From positions 124,001 through 188,000 of the forward strand of contig JABHBL010000057.1 of NCBI GenBank assembly GCA_018673925.1: a stretch of 64,000 nt of DNA. Reading direction: 5' to 3'. The stretch comes from Fidelibacterota bacterium. Its GTDB lineage: Bacteria; Fidelibacterota; UBA8477; JABMPR01. Under the pieces are notes generated by a model. That model was not told the origin of the DNA and ran no database searches. It saw nothing but the letters and a program-made list of their open reading frames with translations. This document shows, one piece after another, positions 29,425 to 38,945 of this stretch; within the stretch, counting starts at the first letter, position 1, and each line of letters begins with the position of its first letter. A program made the translations under genes and the position numbers.

Positions 29425-29715
29425 TTTTTCAAAACACTTAAGGCAAGTTCTTTTAAAATCAATAATATTGACAAAAAGCCCCAAAAAACTGCACTAAATG
29501 AGCCCGTGAAAAGGTCTTAAGAATCATTGCCCGTCCACAATTCTCACACAAAAAAGACAGCAAGACCGTCAACCTGCAGGAATCGACAAGCTTATTTTTC
29601 TCTCAGGTAAATATTCATTTACACTGGAATATCGGCGCTTATTTTAACAGCGGTTTTAGAATAAACCCTAGCCAAATAAATGTTGATAACTTGTTAATAT
29701 ATCTTGAGGTGAGCT
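29425..29715. other. Divergent rpmH-dnaA intergenic region
   Basis: In many bacteria this gap is the origin. Here I find only one DnaA-box-like site, TGTTGATAA at 29681-29689 (one mismatch to TGTGNATAA), just before the dnaA ribosome site GAGGTGAG (29705-29712). That site may serve DnaA autoregulation. A TTGACA occurs at 29469-29474 without a good partner. No box cluster or trio repeat was seen. Confidence 0.5.
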
Positions 29716-31068
29716 TTGGGCCACGAGCTTTGGGGTAATGTAAAGACTGTACTGGAAACACGGGTAGCGAATCAAACATTCCAGACCTGGTTTCAACCGA
29801 TGACACAATTAGCCGAAGACCAAGAGGTCTTAACCCTCAAAGTCCCGAACCAGTTTTTCTATGACTGGATGAAGTCTCACTACGGTGAAATCATTCAAAG
29901 TACACTGGCTGAGGTTAGTGGTCGCCCCATGCGTGTGGAATACACCATTGTCATGGATGACAAATCAGACTCACCCATGCCTGAGCCCTTCTATGAACCA
30001 GAGGAGCCTGTCAATCGAACCCAGGGCTATGAAACAAACCTGAACGAACAATTTACTTTTTCAAATTTTGTGGAAGGCCCCAATAACCAGTTTGCCAAAG
30101 CGGCAGCAGAGGCGGTGGTCAACTCTAACGACAACAACATGTATAACCCCCTGGTTATTTATGGCGGTGTCGGACTTGGAAAAACCCACCTCATACATGC
30201 CATTGGAAATGCCTACCATCAATTCAATCCAAACAAGAGAGTCTTGTACATTTCCTCTGAAAAATTCACCATGGATTTTATCAGCGCTATTCGCGAGAAT
30301 AAAGCCGGTCTCTTTAGTCAGAGATATCGTAAAACAGACCTCCTTATTGTAGACGACGTTCAGTTCTTTAAAAAGAAAGAGCGGACCCAGGAAGAGTTCT
30401 TCCACACTTTTAATGATCTACACATGAACGGGAAGCGCATCATTCTATCCACAGATCGGCCTCCAGGCGAAATTGGCCTCCAAAAAAGACTGACCTCAAG
30501 GTTTTTAGCCGGTCTTATGGTAGACATCACCTCGCCAGACTTTGAGACGCGGGTAGCCATCCTGCGACAGAAGTCTGAAGAAAGTGGCATTGAGATGCCC
30601 TATGATGTGATTGAATACCTCGCCACAAACATTGAAAGTAATATCCGCGAACTCCAGGGTGCCTTGATCCGCTTGCTGGCATATTCATCCCTGGCAAAAA
30701 GTGACATCAACCTGAATCTGGCCCACAAAGTGCTCATGGATCTTACTGGCAAAATGGCCAAGCCCATTGTGAGCATGGAAGACGTGTTAAAGAATTGTTC
30801 TGAATCATTCGGCGTAAAAACCGATGATATCTATGGCAAAGGTCGCAAACAAGAAGTCGCCCTGGCCAGACAGGCAGCCATGTATCTATCAAAAGAACTC
30901 ACCCACAATTCACTCAAATCCATTGGTTTGTTTTATGGTGGCCGTGACCACTCCACAGTGATTCATGCTTGCAAGACCATAAAGATAAAAATGGATGAGG
31001 ACGACATTTTTAATGCCGAGATCAAGGCGCTTTTTCGTCGCCTGTCTGGCCCTGTTATGCGTTCCTGA
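29716..31068 (+). CDS. dnaA: Chromosomal replication initiator protein DnaA
   Basis: ATPase that opens the replication origin. It is 450 aa with all four domains: N-terminal domain I (LWGNVKTVLETRVANQTFQTWF), a short linker (about 80-108), the AAA+ domain with Walker A GGVGLGKTH (150-158) and Walker B LLIVDDVQF (209-217), and the DNA-binding domain ending with the DnaA signature YGGRDHSTVIHACKTI (from 407). The start is TTG at 29716, with GAGGTGAG upstream. Divergent from rpmH. Confidence 0.98.
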   Translation: MGHELWGNVKTVLETRVANQTFQTWFQPMTQLAEDQEVLTLKVPNQFFYDWMKSHYGEIIQSTLAEVSGRPMRVEYTIVMDDKSDSPMPEPFYEPEEPVNRTQGYETNLNEQFTFSNFVEGPNNQFAKAAAEAVVNSNDNNMYNPLVIYGGVGLGKTHLIHAIGNAYHQFNPNKRVLYISSEKFTMDFISAIRENKAGLFSQRYRKTDLLIVDDVQFFKKKERTQEEFFHTFNDLHMNGKRIILSTDRPPGEIGLQKRLTSRFLAGLMVDITSPDFETRVAILRQKSEESGIEMPYDVIEYLATNIESNIRELQGALIRLLAYSSLAKSDINLNLAHKVLMDLTGKMAKPIVSMEDVLKNCSESFGVKTDDIYGKGRKQEVALARQAAMYLSKELTHNSLKSIGLFYGGRDHSTVIHACKTIKIKMDEDDIFNAEIKALFRRLSGPVMRS

Positions 31069-31089
31069 CCCAAACAAGGAGAACACCAC

Positions 31090-31551
31090 ATGTTAAGTGT
31101 TGGAGATAAAGCACCACAATTCAAACTCAATGACCAGGACGGAACTTCTGTCCAGCTGTCCGATTTCAAGGGACAAAAATTGGTTATCTATTTTTACCCC
31201 AAAGACCAGACACCTGGCTGTATCAAAGAAGCCTGTAGTTTCCGTGATAACATAGACGCATATAAGAAACACAATATCGCCGTGCTGGGTGTCAGTATCG
31301 ATAGCGAAAAATCCCACCAGAATTTTATCAAGAAACAAGATCTGAACTTTCCATTGCTGGCTGACGTTGAAAAAGAGATGGTCAACAGCTATGAAGTCTG
31401 GGGTGAAAAATCTATGTATGGACGAAAATATATGGGTGTCTTTAGAAAAACATTTTTGATTAATGAATCGGGTGCTATAGATAAAATCTATGAAAAGGTC
31501 AAAGTTGCCACACACGCAGAAGACGTTTTAACAGACTGGGAGATCAGCTAA
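31090..31551 (+). CDS. bcp: Thioredoxin-dependent peroxiredoxin (Bcp/PrxQ)
   Basis: Reduces hydrogen peroxide and organic peroxides. It is 153 aa, cytoplasmic. The active site is YPKDQTPGCIKEACSFRD, with peroxidatic C44 and resolving C49 five residues on, the BCP/PrxQ arrangement. The rest of the AhpC/TSA fold follows, with YGRKYMGVFRKTFLI. It lies 21 bp after dnaA and 6 bp before the FemAB-like gene, so it may be read from the dnaA promoter. Confidence 0.96.
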   Translation: MLSVGDKAPQFKLNDQDGTSVQLSDFKGQKLVIYFYPKDQTPGCIKEACSFRDNIDAYKKHNIAVLGVSIDSEKSHQNFIKKQDLNFPLLADVEKEMVNSYEVWGEKSMYGRKYMGVFRKTFLINESGAIDKIYEKVKVATHAEDVLTDWEIS

Positions 31552-31557
31552 ACCCAC

Positions 31558-32526
31558 ATGACAATTTCCGCCAGAGTCTTTTCATCGTCTGACACCCCCG
31601 TCTGGGAGCAATTTGTTGCCACCGCCAACAATGGCACCTTGTTTCATGAACGTAAATTCCTGGGCTATCATCCCAAGGGTCGTTTTAATGATCATAGCTT
31701 GATCATTGAGAAAAGCGGAAAAGTAAAAGCACTATTTCCTGCAGTTGAGATCCAATCAGATGGGGGCCGGGCGCTTGTCAGCCACCAGGGATCATCTTAT
31801 GGTGGAATCATCGTCCAGCAGAACTTGAGTTTTCAAGAAAGCTATGATTTCGTTGAGGTTATTTGTGAGCATGCCAAAGAGGCTGGGTTTAACAGGATAC
31901 AAATGACCTTGCCCCCGGCGATATATCAGCACACAGTCAGTAATTATCTCGACTTTTCACTGATCAAACACGGCTTCACCTATAAAAAGCGTGATGTTTC
32001 ATCCATGCTCACTATTGAGTCATCTCCTGAAAAAAATCTGGAAAGATTTGCCGCCTCACACAGAACTGCAGTACGTAAGGCCATCAAGCAGGGTGTCTCC
32101 ATCAGAGAATCTGAAGACTGGGCAGACTTTTATGCCCTTTTGAAGGAGAATTTGAACATTCGTCATAATGTCCAGCCAACCCACACCCTGAAAGAGTTGC
32201 TTCAACTAAAAGCATTGTACCCAGAGCAGATTCGACTTTTTGGGGCATATTGGGAAGACAAACTCATTGCTGGTGTGGTGAATTTTTCAGTCAATAACGA
32301 TGTAGTCCTGGCTTTTTACATCAGCCATATGGAAGACTATCAACATCTGAGAGCCGTAAACCTCTTGTTTTATGAGATCATCTCCTGGTGTCATGAAAAT
32401 TCATTCAAATATCTGGATTTTGGCATTTTCACAGTAAACATGGAGCCCAATTTCGGGCTGGGTCGATTTAAAGAAAATTTCGGTGCTGCCGGCGTATTTC
32501 GTGATACCTTTGAGCTTAATTTCTGA
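31558..32526 (+). CDS. FemAB/GNAT-like acyltransferase of a glycan cluster
   Basis: A 322-aa cytoplasmic protein with the double-GNAT appearance of FemAB-related acyltransferases. The first half contains SSYGGIIVQQNLSFQESYDF and the second half HRTAVRKAIKQGVSIRES, followed by LNIRHNVQPTHTLKELLQLK and the C-terminal KYLDFGIFTVNMEPNFGLGRFKENFGA cut by the usual FG-x-G-RFKE end. Related proteins transfer amino acids or acyl groups onto glycans or peptidoglycan precursors. Here it leads into glycosyltransferase and flippase genes, so modification of a surface glycan is likely but unproven. Confidence 0.75.
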   Translation: MTISARVFSSSDTPVWEQFVATANNGTLFHERKFLGYHPKGRFNDHSLIIEKSGKVKALFPAVEIQSDGGRALVSHQGSSYGGIIVQQNLSFQESYDFVEVICEHAKEAGFNRIQMTLPPAIYQHTVSNYLDFSLIKHGFTYKKRDVSSMLTIESSPEKNLERFAASHRTAVRKAIKQGVSIRESEDWADFYALLKENLNIRHNVQPTHTLKELLQLKALYPEQIRLFGAYWEDKLIAGVVNFSVNNDVVLAFYISHMEDYQHLRAVNLLFYEIISWCHENSFKYLDFGIFTVNMEPNFGLGRFKENFGAAGVFRDTFELNF

Positions 32527-32584
32527 TTGAGTCAGGGAGGGCGATCTGGCCATAAAACCATTCACACGTAAACAACACTATCTC

Positions 32585-34144
32585 GTGTTGTTTTTACTGT
32601 TTCTTATAACAGTACTTCCTCGTCTACAATTTCAAGGTCCCTATCTCTATAATGGAGATCCAGTAGCTTATTTTTCAGGGGCAGAAAGCCTGCTGGAAGA
32701 TGGAAAATATCTCATTGATGGAAAAACACCGATCTGGCCAATTGGTACCAGCCTGACCTTGATACCCTTTATGCAGATGAGTAAGGTTCTGGGGGGATCA
32801 ACTGAATCTGGGGCGTTCTGGCACGGGATGTTTTTTATTTTTCTGGCAGTGGCCTTCACGTACTTATTGGGTAAGAGAGTCTTTAATCCCGCTACTGGGA
32901 TTATTGCAGCTATTTTTGTTTCGCTGGCCGAAAGCCCCTTTATAAACAGCATCAATTCAGCCTCGGATCCAGGCTCTTTAGCCATGCTGTTGGGTGCCAT
33001 ATATCTTATGCTGTTGTTCCTGGATACCCAGAGTCCTCGGGATTTATTTCTATCCTTCTTTATGCTGGGCTTGGCTTTTGTCTTTCGTTGGAATTATGTG
33101 TTCTTTTTACCGTTATTTCTCATTTATCTCGTTGGAGATCGTCGAATTTGGGCTTTTCATCTCTATCCTTCTTTTTGGCTCCTTGGTTTCTTTGGGTTTC
33201 TATCAGGTATTTCCATCCAGCTGGTGACCAATTACACTCATTTTGGGAACCCACTACAGATTGGCTATGGTCAACTCGATTACAGTGAACAATTTATTTT
33301 TAACGGTTTTGTCTATTTGAAAAACATGGTTCGAATCATGTATCGTATGTTGTTTACCTGGGACTTCTTCTCGCCCTTACTGGCCATGTTTGGGGTGTTG
33401 GCAATTATTGGGTTATGGAAAGAAAGGCGACGTGATGTATTCTGGCTGATTGTTCCCTGGGTAGTTCTGGGTTCGCTCTCGGTTGTCTATTTTGGTGTTA
33501 AACCACGCCTGCTAATGCCCATTATGCCGGCCATGTTCCTCATTGGTGCAGAAGGTATCGTCAGGGCTTTTTACGCTCTGAGAAAATCGCTTTTGGCCAG
33601 TGGCGTTTCGGCACGGGTTTCTGTAATAGCATTTGTTTTTATGGGACTTATTCTTTTTTCACCCATGTTTGTCCGCACGCTTCTTCACTCCCATGGACAC
33701 TTTCAAGACAAGGTTGTCATGCAACAGGCTTTCCGCTGGGCTGGCGACCACATGCCTCATTCCAACACTAGAATTATCACCCAACCATATTATGCAGGAC
33801 AAAACCCTGACTGGCTCAGAGCAGGTTGGGATGTCTGGGCTTCCAAGCGCTACGCAGGTCGACAAATCAGATCCCTGGAATTTCCTGAGACTTGGGCCAA
33901 GGGGGGTGACTGGGCGGTGGTAAATCGGTTCTGGTTTGAAGGCAGTAGTGTTCGGTTTGCAAATTCCAGAGAAATGGCTGCCCGCTTTGACTCTTTGTGT
34001 ACATCAAGAAATTATGAATTAAAAATGACCTTCGAAGCGGAGTCAGAACCATTATTGCTTAAGAAACTAAACATGCTGAGCTATTACCCAGTTGATTTTC
34101 TGGAATACCGCCCTGTATTTGAAGTTTGGGGTCCCGTAGAATGA
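32585..34144 (+). CDS. GT39/ArnT-like membrane glycosyltransferase
   Basis: A 519-aa integral membrane protein with about ten to twelve helices. An acidic luminal loop comes right after the first helix (YNGDPVAYFSGAESLLEDGKYL), as in ArnT/PMT-type enzymes that use polyprenyl-linked sugars; a soluble C-terminal domain follows (about 385-519). The annotated start is GTG 32585. The better start may be CTG at 32546: a GGGAGG ribosome site lies 5 bp before it, and it adds a basic N-terminus (AIKPFTRKQHYLV) to a helix that is otherwise cut short. It overlaps the flippase gene by 4 bp. Confidence 0.75.
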   Translation: MLFLLFLITVLPRLQFQGPYLYNGDPVAYFSGAESLLEDGKYLIDGKTPIWPIGTSLTLIPFMQMSKVLGGSTESGAFWHGMFFIFLAVAFTYLLGKRVFNPATGIIAAIFVSLAESPFINSINSASDPGSLAMLLGAIYLMLLFLDTQSPRDLFLSFFMLGLAFVFRWNYVFFLPLFLIYLVGDRRIWAFHLYPSFWLLGFFGFLSGISIQLVTNYTHFGNPLQIGYGQLDYSEQFIFNGFVYLKNMVRIMYRMLFTWDFFSPLLAMFGVLAIIGLWKERRRDVFWLIVPWVVLGSLSVVYFGVKPRLLMPIMPAMFLIGAEGIVRAFYALRKSLLASGVSARVSVIAFVFMGLILFSPMFVRTLLHSHGHFQDKVVMQQAFRWAGDHMPHSNTRIITQPYYAGQNPDWLRAGWDVWASKRYAGRQIRSLEFPETWAKGGDWAVVNRFWFEGSSVRFANSREMAARFDSLCTSRNYELKMTFEAESEPLLLKKLNMLSYYPVDFLEYRPVFEVWGPVE

Positions 34145-35616
34145 GTTCAGTGGGCGCAAACATAAAGAAAATGGCTGGTAACACCCTGGTCTACGGTCTC
34201 GGTAATATTTTCAATCGAGCCATCACCTTTTTACTCCTGCCACTCTATATCAATATGATGACTCCCGTGGAATATGGAGCCCTCAATCTGATCTACCCCT
34301 TTCTAGCACTCATGAATGTGGTTTACATGTATGGTCTCGATGCTGGCTTTATGCGCTTTTTTATTCCCGAGAAAGACCAACAGCGCCGACAGGAAATATT
34401 CAGCATTGTCTATCTCAGCATTCTGGTAACCACCGCAATTATTACTGCAGTCCTCTTTCTGGCTAAAGCACCTCTTTCAAGTCTCCTGCTGGGCGATGAT
34501 CCAGCCACCAGTGTCTTTGCACTGGCTTTTATCATTCTCATGCTGGATGGTCTATCCTTTATGCCAGTACTGTATTACCGAAGCATTCAAAAACCGCTGC
34601 GCTATGTCAGTATCATCTTTTCAGAAGTTGTGGTAAACCTTGGACTGAATGTTCTATTGGTGGGTTTTTGGGGTTGGGGTCTTAAGGGTGTGTTGGTGGC
34701 GAATATCTCAAGCTCACTGGTGAAGCTACTCTTTGCCTCTCCTGCCATCTTTAAAAACCTTCATTTCACCTGGAACACCAGGCTATGGAAAGACCTGATG
34801 AAGTTTGGCCTGCCCACGGTCCCTGCCGTACTTTTTGCAATGGTGGTGGCTCTGGGAGATCGTTTTCTAATCAAGTACTTCTTTGATCAGGCCACGGTGG
34901 GTATTTATAGTGCGGGTTATAAGATCGGTATGATTATGGCCCTCATGGTCACCGCCTTTCGTTTTGCATGGCACCCTTTCTTTCTCTCGCTGGCTGACCA
35001 GGAAAATGCCAAAGAAACCTTTGCCAGAATTTTAACCCTCTTTGTCATTGTGGGCTCTTTTGTTTTTCTCTTGGTCTCGCTGTTAGCGCCACCCGTGTTG
35101 ACCATGGACTTTAACGGAAAGGCCATCATAACCCCACAGTATGCAGACGGTCTCCGAATTGTTCCACTGATCCTCCTGGCCTATCTTTTTCAAGGGGTCT
35201 ATGTCAATCTGGTTGTGGGCATGTATCTCAAGAAGAAAACCTATCTGGCACCCCTCTTTACAGGAACTGGTATGGTGATAAACCTGTCCACCAACCTGAT
35301 TCTCATGGGTGTCTTGGACTTTAGTTTTATGGCTGCAGGAATCGCGGCGGTGGCATCCTATATCGGACAATCCTTCTTGCTCTGGTTTGTTTCAAGAAGA
35401 TTCTATCCCATTCCATACGAAGGCACAAAACTGATCAAGCTGGCCCTCTTGGTTGGCATCCTGTTCTTTTTGCCACAACTCATTCCAGGCCAAGCCCTGC
35501 TCATCTCCTTTGTGGTTGTGTTGGCATATTTCCCATTATTGCCTGCAGTGGGGGTTTTAAGCATGACACAGATAAAAACAGCGGCTCGACAATTGATTTC
35601 AAGAAAAGCGGGATGA
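34141..35616 (+). CDS. Wzx-like polysaccharide flippase
   Basis: A 491-aa inner-membrane protein with about fourteen helices, of the MATE/MOP oligosaccharide exporter superfamily. The typical N-terminus is GNTLVYGLGNIFNRAITFLL, followed by a loop with PVEYGALNLIYPF (the family's E-Y-G motif). It would flip a lipid-linked oligosaccharide to the periplasm. The ATG at 34141 overlaps the preceding stop as ATGA; an upstream in-frame TTG is less likely. The adjoining glycosyltransferase genes suggest they build its cargo. Confidence 0.9.
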   Translation: MSSVGANIKKMAGNTLVYGLGNIFNRAITFLLLPLYINMMTPVEYGALNLIYPFLALMNVVYMYGLDAGFMRFFIPEKDQQRRQEIFSIVYLSILVTTAIITAVLFLAKAPLSSLLLGDDPATSVFALAFIILMLDGLSFMPVLYYRSIQKPLRYVSIIFSEVVVNLGLNVLLVGFWGWGLKGVLVANISSSLVKLLFASPAIFKNLHFTWNTRLWKDLMKFGLPTVPAVLFAMVVALGDRFLIKYFFDQATVGIYSAGYKIGMIMALMVTAFRFAWHPFFLSLADQENAKETFARILTLFVIVGSFVFLLVSLLAPPVLTMDFNGKAIITPQYADGLRIVPLILLAYLFQGVYVNLVVGMYLKKKTYLAPLFTGTGMVINLSTNLILMGVLDFSFMAAGIAAVASYIGQSFLLWFVSRRFYPIPYEGTKLIKLALLVGILFFLPQLIPGQALLISFVVVLAYFPLLPAVGVLSMTQIKTAARQLISRKAG

Positions 35617-35619
35617 CCC

Positions 35620-36504
35620 ATGGCTAATTGCCGTCTTTCCATTGTTATTCCGGTTTATAAGGATCAAAAAAATCTAGATAGAATACTGACGGAGCTCTCG
35701 GCAAACCCTCCAGGTGATACTTGGGAAGTCATCGTTGTGGATGATGGTTCACCAACACCATTAGAACTCACTCCGTCAACTCCAGATCACTTCAAGCTAT
35801 ATAGAAATGAAACGAGGAATGGTGCGGCCAGCGCCAGAAATACCGGGGTCAATCAAGCACAGGGTGAGTTCATTATACTCCTATCTGTCTTTCTGAAAAT
35901 TCCCAAAGACTATGTCACACAAAGTTCAAACTTTATTGAGACGCACACATTTGATATCGCTCAACACTTATTGACAAAGGAAGCTGGACTTGTGGCCGAT
36001 CACTTCCAGGCTTTTCTGGTGGATCAGCGTGGTCGGACATCAAATGTTGGATTGGATCTCCCAGTTAAAAACACCCAATTTGGTGCAGCCATCTTCAAGA
36101 AAGCAATATTCACTGAAGTGGATGGTTTTGACGAAAACATGAACCATTATGGTGGTCACGAATTGGACCTGGCTTATCGACTGGATCAAAAAGGATATTC
36201 AACAAGGATCATCATTGAAGGCCTGCCATTAGAGCGGGTTAAGCTTGAAACCCATGAAAACGTTCGCACCCGACTTCAGGAGTATGGACGTATCGGGCTA
36301 CCAGCCCTTCTCAAGAAACACCCCGAGCTGAAAAACACTATTCTACCATATACCACACTATGGCTTGTCTTAAAATTGCTTGGGCTGCCCAAACTCATTG
36401 AAAATAGGCTTGCCAGACACGTAGAGCAGGACTGGGAGCTGCCAAACAAGAAGTATCGTCTGTATTTACACCTTATAGTAAGGAATGCATGGGACGCCCG
36501 CTAA
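35620..36504 (+). CDS. GT2-family glycosyltransferase with altered DxD region
   Basis: A 294-aa cytoplasmic protein with the GT-A fold start LSIVIPVYKDQKNLDRIL and VIVVDDGSPTP (nucleotide-sugar binding), then AASARNTGVNQAQGEFIILL. At the place where most GT2 enzymes have DxD, this protein reads LLSVFLKIP, so the metal-binding motif is missing. A later acidic motif GGHELDLAYRL matches the ED-x-x-L-x-x-R element. It may be metal-independent or inactive. It overlaps the next gene by 16 bp. Confidence 0.82.
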   Translation: MANCRLSIVIPVYKDQKNLDRILTELSANPPGDTWEVIVVDDGSPTPLELTPSTPDHFKLYRNETRNGAASARNTGVNQAQGEFIILLSVFLKIPKDYVTQSSNFIETHTFDIAQHLLTKEAGLVADHFQAFLVDQRGRTSNVGLDLPVKNTQFGAAIFKKAIFTEVDGFDENMNHYGGHELDLAYRLDQKGYSTRIIIEGLPLERVKLETHENVRTRLQEYGRIGLPALLKKHPELKNTILPYTTLWLVLKLLGLPKLIENRLARHVEQDWELPNKKYRLYLHLIVRNAWDAR

Positions 36505-37598
36505 AAATATTATACCTGCGCTCTGAGAATACCTCTGGTACCCTCCAGCTCTTTGTGGATGCCCATCGCAAGCTGGGGAATGAAGCTAACTTTGTGACCC
36601 TCTTTCCCACAGCAGAAGGGTTTCCTGAGGACATTTGTCTGGACTTGCCACTCCTGCCGAAAACAGAAATGTTTAAGAAGACCAAAAGCCTCATAAGCGA
36701 TGAGAGCAAACTTTATGAAGATGCTGAGGGTTATCCACCAGAATGGAAACCTTCTTTTCAGAGAGCCCTCTTTTTTAGTATGCGGGATCAGCTGTGGAAG
36801 CCCCTGCTGAAGCGGTTTTTTAAAGAACATGGTCTTCTGGATTATGATATCTATCATCTTGAGGGTGGACATGGTTTTCTCAGAACTTCAGCCTGGCCTT
36901 TTGATGAGTTAAAAAAGCAGGGTAAACATATCATCGCTAATTATCACGGCGTGGATATGCGCACTCGTGGTGTGTTTCCCTGGATAGATAAACTGGTGGA
37001 CATCAACACCTCAAGCGAGTTGGATCTTTTAAAGAAACACCCCAATATGGATTATGTGTTTCTGCCATTCGAAGTCAACAATCACACGCCGCGCTATGAG
37101 CTCAATGAACCTTTGAAAATTTGTCATGCTACAAGAGATCGTTACTGGAAGGGCTCAGATGTTATCATCGAGGCCTGTAAAAAACTTGAGAAAAGTCATG
37201 GTGTTGAGTTTGTCTTGATTGAAAACCAGCCCCATGATGTGACCCTGAAAAAGAAGGCAGAATGCGATATTTATATCGATCAGGTTGCCAATCTGGGTGG
37301 CTGGGGGTATGGCATGAATTCCGTGGAATCTTTCTCCATGGGTCTAACTTGCTGTACCAACCTTTTACCAGAATATGAAACTTTTCTGGGAGAGCACCCC
37401 TTTGTGAATGTCCACAAGGAATCACTCTATGAAGACCTGGTAAAGTTGATCTCAGACAAAGAGTTGATCATTCAAAAGAAAATGGCAGGCAGGGCTTGGG
37501 TAGAAAAGACCCACAGTGTTGAAGCTGTCATGCGCTCGGTCTATGACATTTATCTGAAACAGGGTTGGATCAAGGAGTTGCCACGTGACCTGGCCTAA
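36489..37598 (+). CDS. GT4-like (GT-B) glycosyltransferase
   Basis: A 369-aa cytoplasmic protein. The N-terminal domain starts LKILYLRSENTSGTLQLFVD and includes the HLEGGHGF and ANYHGVDMRTRG stretches. The C-terminal half has KICHATRDRYWKGSDVIIEA and the donor-binding region GWGYGMNSVESFSMGL near residue 275, the equivalent of the EX7E segment of GT4 enzymes. It overlaps its neighbours on both sides (16 and 14 bp), so the three glycosyltransferases are translationally linked. Sugar and acceptor are unknown. Confidence 0.8.
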   Translation: MGRPLKILYLRSENTSGTLQLFVDAHRKLGNEANFVTLFPTAEGFPEDICLDLPLLPKTEMFKKTKSLISDESKLYEDAEGYPPEWKPSFQRALFFSMRDQLWKPLLKRFFKEHGLLDYDIYHLEGGHGFLRTSAWPFDELKKQGKHIIANYHGVDMRTRGVFPWIDKLVDINTSSELDLLKKHPNMDYVFLPFEVNNHTPRYELNEPLKICHATRDRYWKGSDVIIEACKKLEKSHGVEFVLIENQPHDVTLKKKAECDIYIDQVANLGGWGYGMNSVESFSMGLTCCTNLLPEYETFLGEHPFVNVHKESLYEDLVKLISDKELIIQKKMAGRAWVEKTHSVEAVMRSVYDIYLKQGWIKELPRDLA

Positions 37599-38541
37599 GG
37601 TGAGTCTTGTCATTTTTGCCAATGCTGACCCTGGCGCCTGTGTACGGGTGCTGACAGATTGTGAACGTCTTGAACACGAGGATCTTGAGTTTGAGGTCAT
37701 CATGGTCTTGCAGGGTTTAACGGGAAAAGTTGAAGCCGTTTTAAAGGACTATGTGTTTTCATTTGACTTGAAGTTTGTTGCAGTGGACAACACAACAAAC
37801 AGAGCCCAGGGTCGCAACCTTGGAGTGGCAGCAGCTAATAATGAGATTATCCTTTTTCTAGAGAGCTCTCTGGAAATTTCCCCAAGCCTGTTATATTGTC
37901 ACCTCGAAGCTTATGAGGATAAATCAAATGCTGCTGTTATGGGTGAAATCTATCTGCCGGCCTTTGTAAAAAAGAATCGCTGGTTTCGATTTCTTGATAG
38001 TGATTACCGCAGCACCCGGCGCTGGGCTGCCCAATCGGGATCAAAAAACTCCCCACCCCTGCGTTATGTAAACACATCAAACTTTTCAATTCGTAAAACC
38101 TTATTTGATGACTTTGGCGGATACGCCGAAAACATCAATCACCACGAAGCTGAAGATATTGATTTGGCCCATCGCATAAGCGCTCAGCAACAAAACCAGA
38201 TTCACTTCGAACCTGAAGCGGTTGCCTACTGTCTCCACAACTCACTGCGAAAGAGTCTGGAGTTGAAGTTTGAGTTTGGAAAAGAGGGAATTCCCAAGCT
38301 TTTAGAGGCCTACCCGGAACTCTATCCTGTTTTACCGAGCCGTTTTGTAAAAATGGCTGGATTTCCAGATGTATCGCCCCTTTACAGAGCTTTTATGAAC
38401 CTGCTTTTCATCGGACCGGTCTTTTTTCTGGCCCGTGGTATTCGCTTATTTAGTCCGGAGTTTGTGTCTTTTCGCATGATGCGCTATATGCTGCAGGCAG
38501 AGAGCGTCAAGGGTCTCAAGCAGGCAAAACAACCTTATTAA
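37585..38541 (+). CDS. GT2-family glycosyltransferase with altered DxD region
   Basis: A 318-aa protein of the GT-A fold. The start is VSLVIFANADPGACVRVLTD, later NRAQGRNLGVAAANNEIILF. Where DxD is expected it reads LESSLEIS. The downstream acidic element HHEAEDIDLAHRIS is intact. A short hydrophobic stretch near the C-terminus (about 270-290, AFMNLLFIGPVFFLARGI) may bind the membrane. Last gene of the glycan cluster, overlapping the previous one by 14 bp. Confidence 0.8.
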   Translation: MTWPKVSLVIFANADPGACVRVLTDCERLEHEDLEFEVIMVLQGLTGKVEAVLKDYVFSFDLKFVAVDNTTNRAQGRNLGVAAANNEIILFLESSLEISPSLLYCHLEAYEDKSNAAVMGEIYLPAFVKKNRWFRFLDSDYRSTRRWAAQSGSKNSPPLRYVNTSNFSIRKTLFDDFGGYAENINHHEAEDIDLAHRISAQQQNQIHFEPEAVAYCLHNSLRKSLELKFEFGKEGIPKLLEAYPELYPVLPSRFVKMAGFPDVSPLYRAFMNLLFIGPVFFLARGIRLFSPEFVSFRMMRYMLQAESVKGLKQAKQPY

Positions 38542-38555
38542 GCATTTAATTCTCG

Positions 38556-38897
38556 TTAGATTTTTTTCTCCGTAATCAGATAAGACTCTTCTAGCCATTT
38601 TTCCCAGAGCTCTTGTGGGAGGGGCTCTTCTGCAGAAAATCGGGTCGTTACCCAGCCAGTAGATCCCACTTCGAAATACTTGGGCTTTTCTTTGGCCAGG
38701 GCTTGTGCCTGGGGCATGGATCCCTTCAGCTTGAACATGGCCTTAAAGCCAACGCCTTTTGCTCCTGGGCCAGCAAAGAAAAACGATCCACGCTTTGTTT
38801 TGAAGGAGCTTTGATTACAAGAAGTTCCTGTAACGACATTTTCAAATGAGGCTGCCTTTTCTCTGATTGGAAAGGTAGGATCGCTTGAGGCGTTCAT
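38556..38897 (-). CDS. MmcQ/YjbR-family protein
   Basis: A 113-aa cytoplasmic protein with the YjbR-like fold: TSCNQSSFKTKRGSFFFAG in the first half, then KYFEVGSTGWVTTRFSAEEP and LWEKWLEESYLIT at the end, the pattern of the MmcQ/YjbR group. Members have a DNA-binding-like double-wing fold, but the molecular role is not established. Convergent with the glycan cluster, 14 bp from its last stop. Confidence 0.8.
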   Translation of the reverse strand: MNASSDPTFPIREKAASFENVVTGTSCNQSSFKTKRGSFFFAGPGAKGVGFKAMFKLKGSMPQAQALAKEKPKYFEVGSTGWVTTRFSAEEPLPQELWEKWLEESYLITEKKI

Positions 38898-38945
38898 GTC
38901 TATTTCTCCTGTTAAACCCTTGTTCGGTAGCTGTTGTCCAGCCCA

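Noticed and set aside
29681-29689. DnaA box before dnaA as proof of oriC
   Set aside because: A single one-mismatch site is not enough; no cluster or unwinding region was seen there. Kept only as a possible autoregulatory site.
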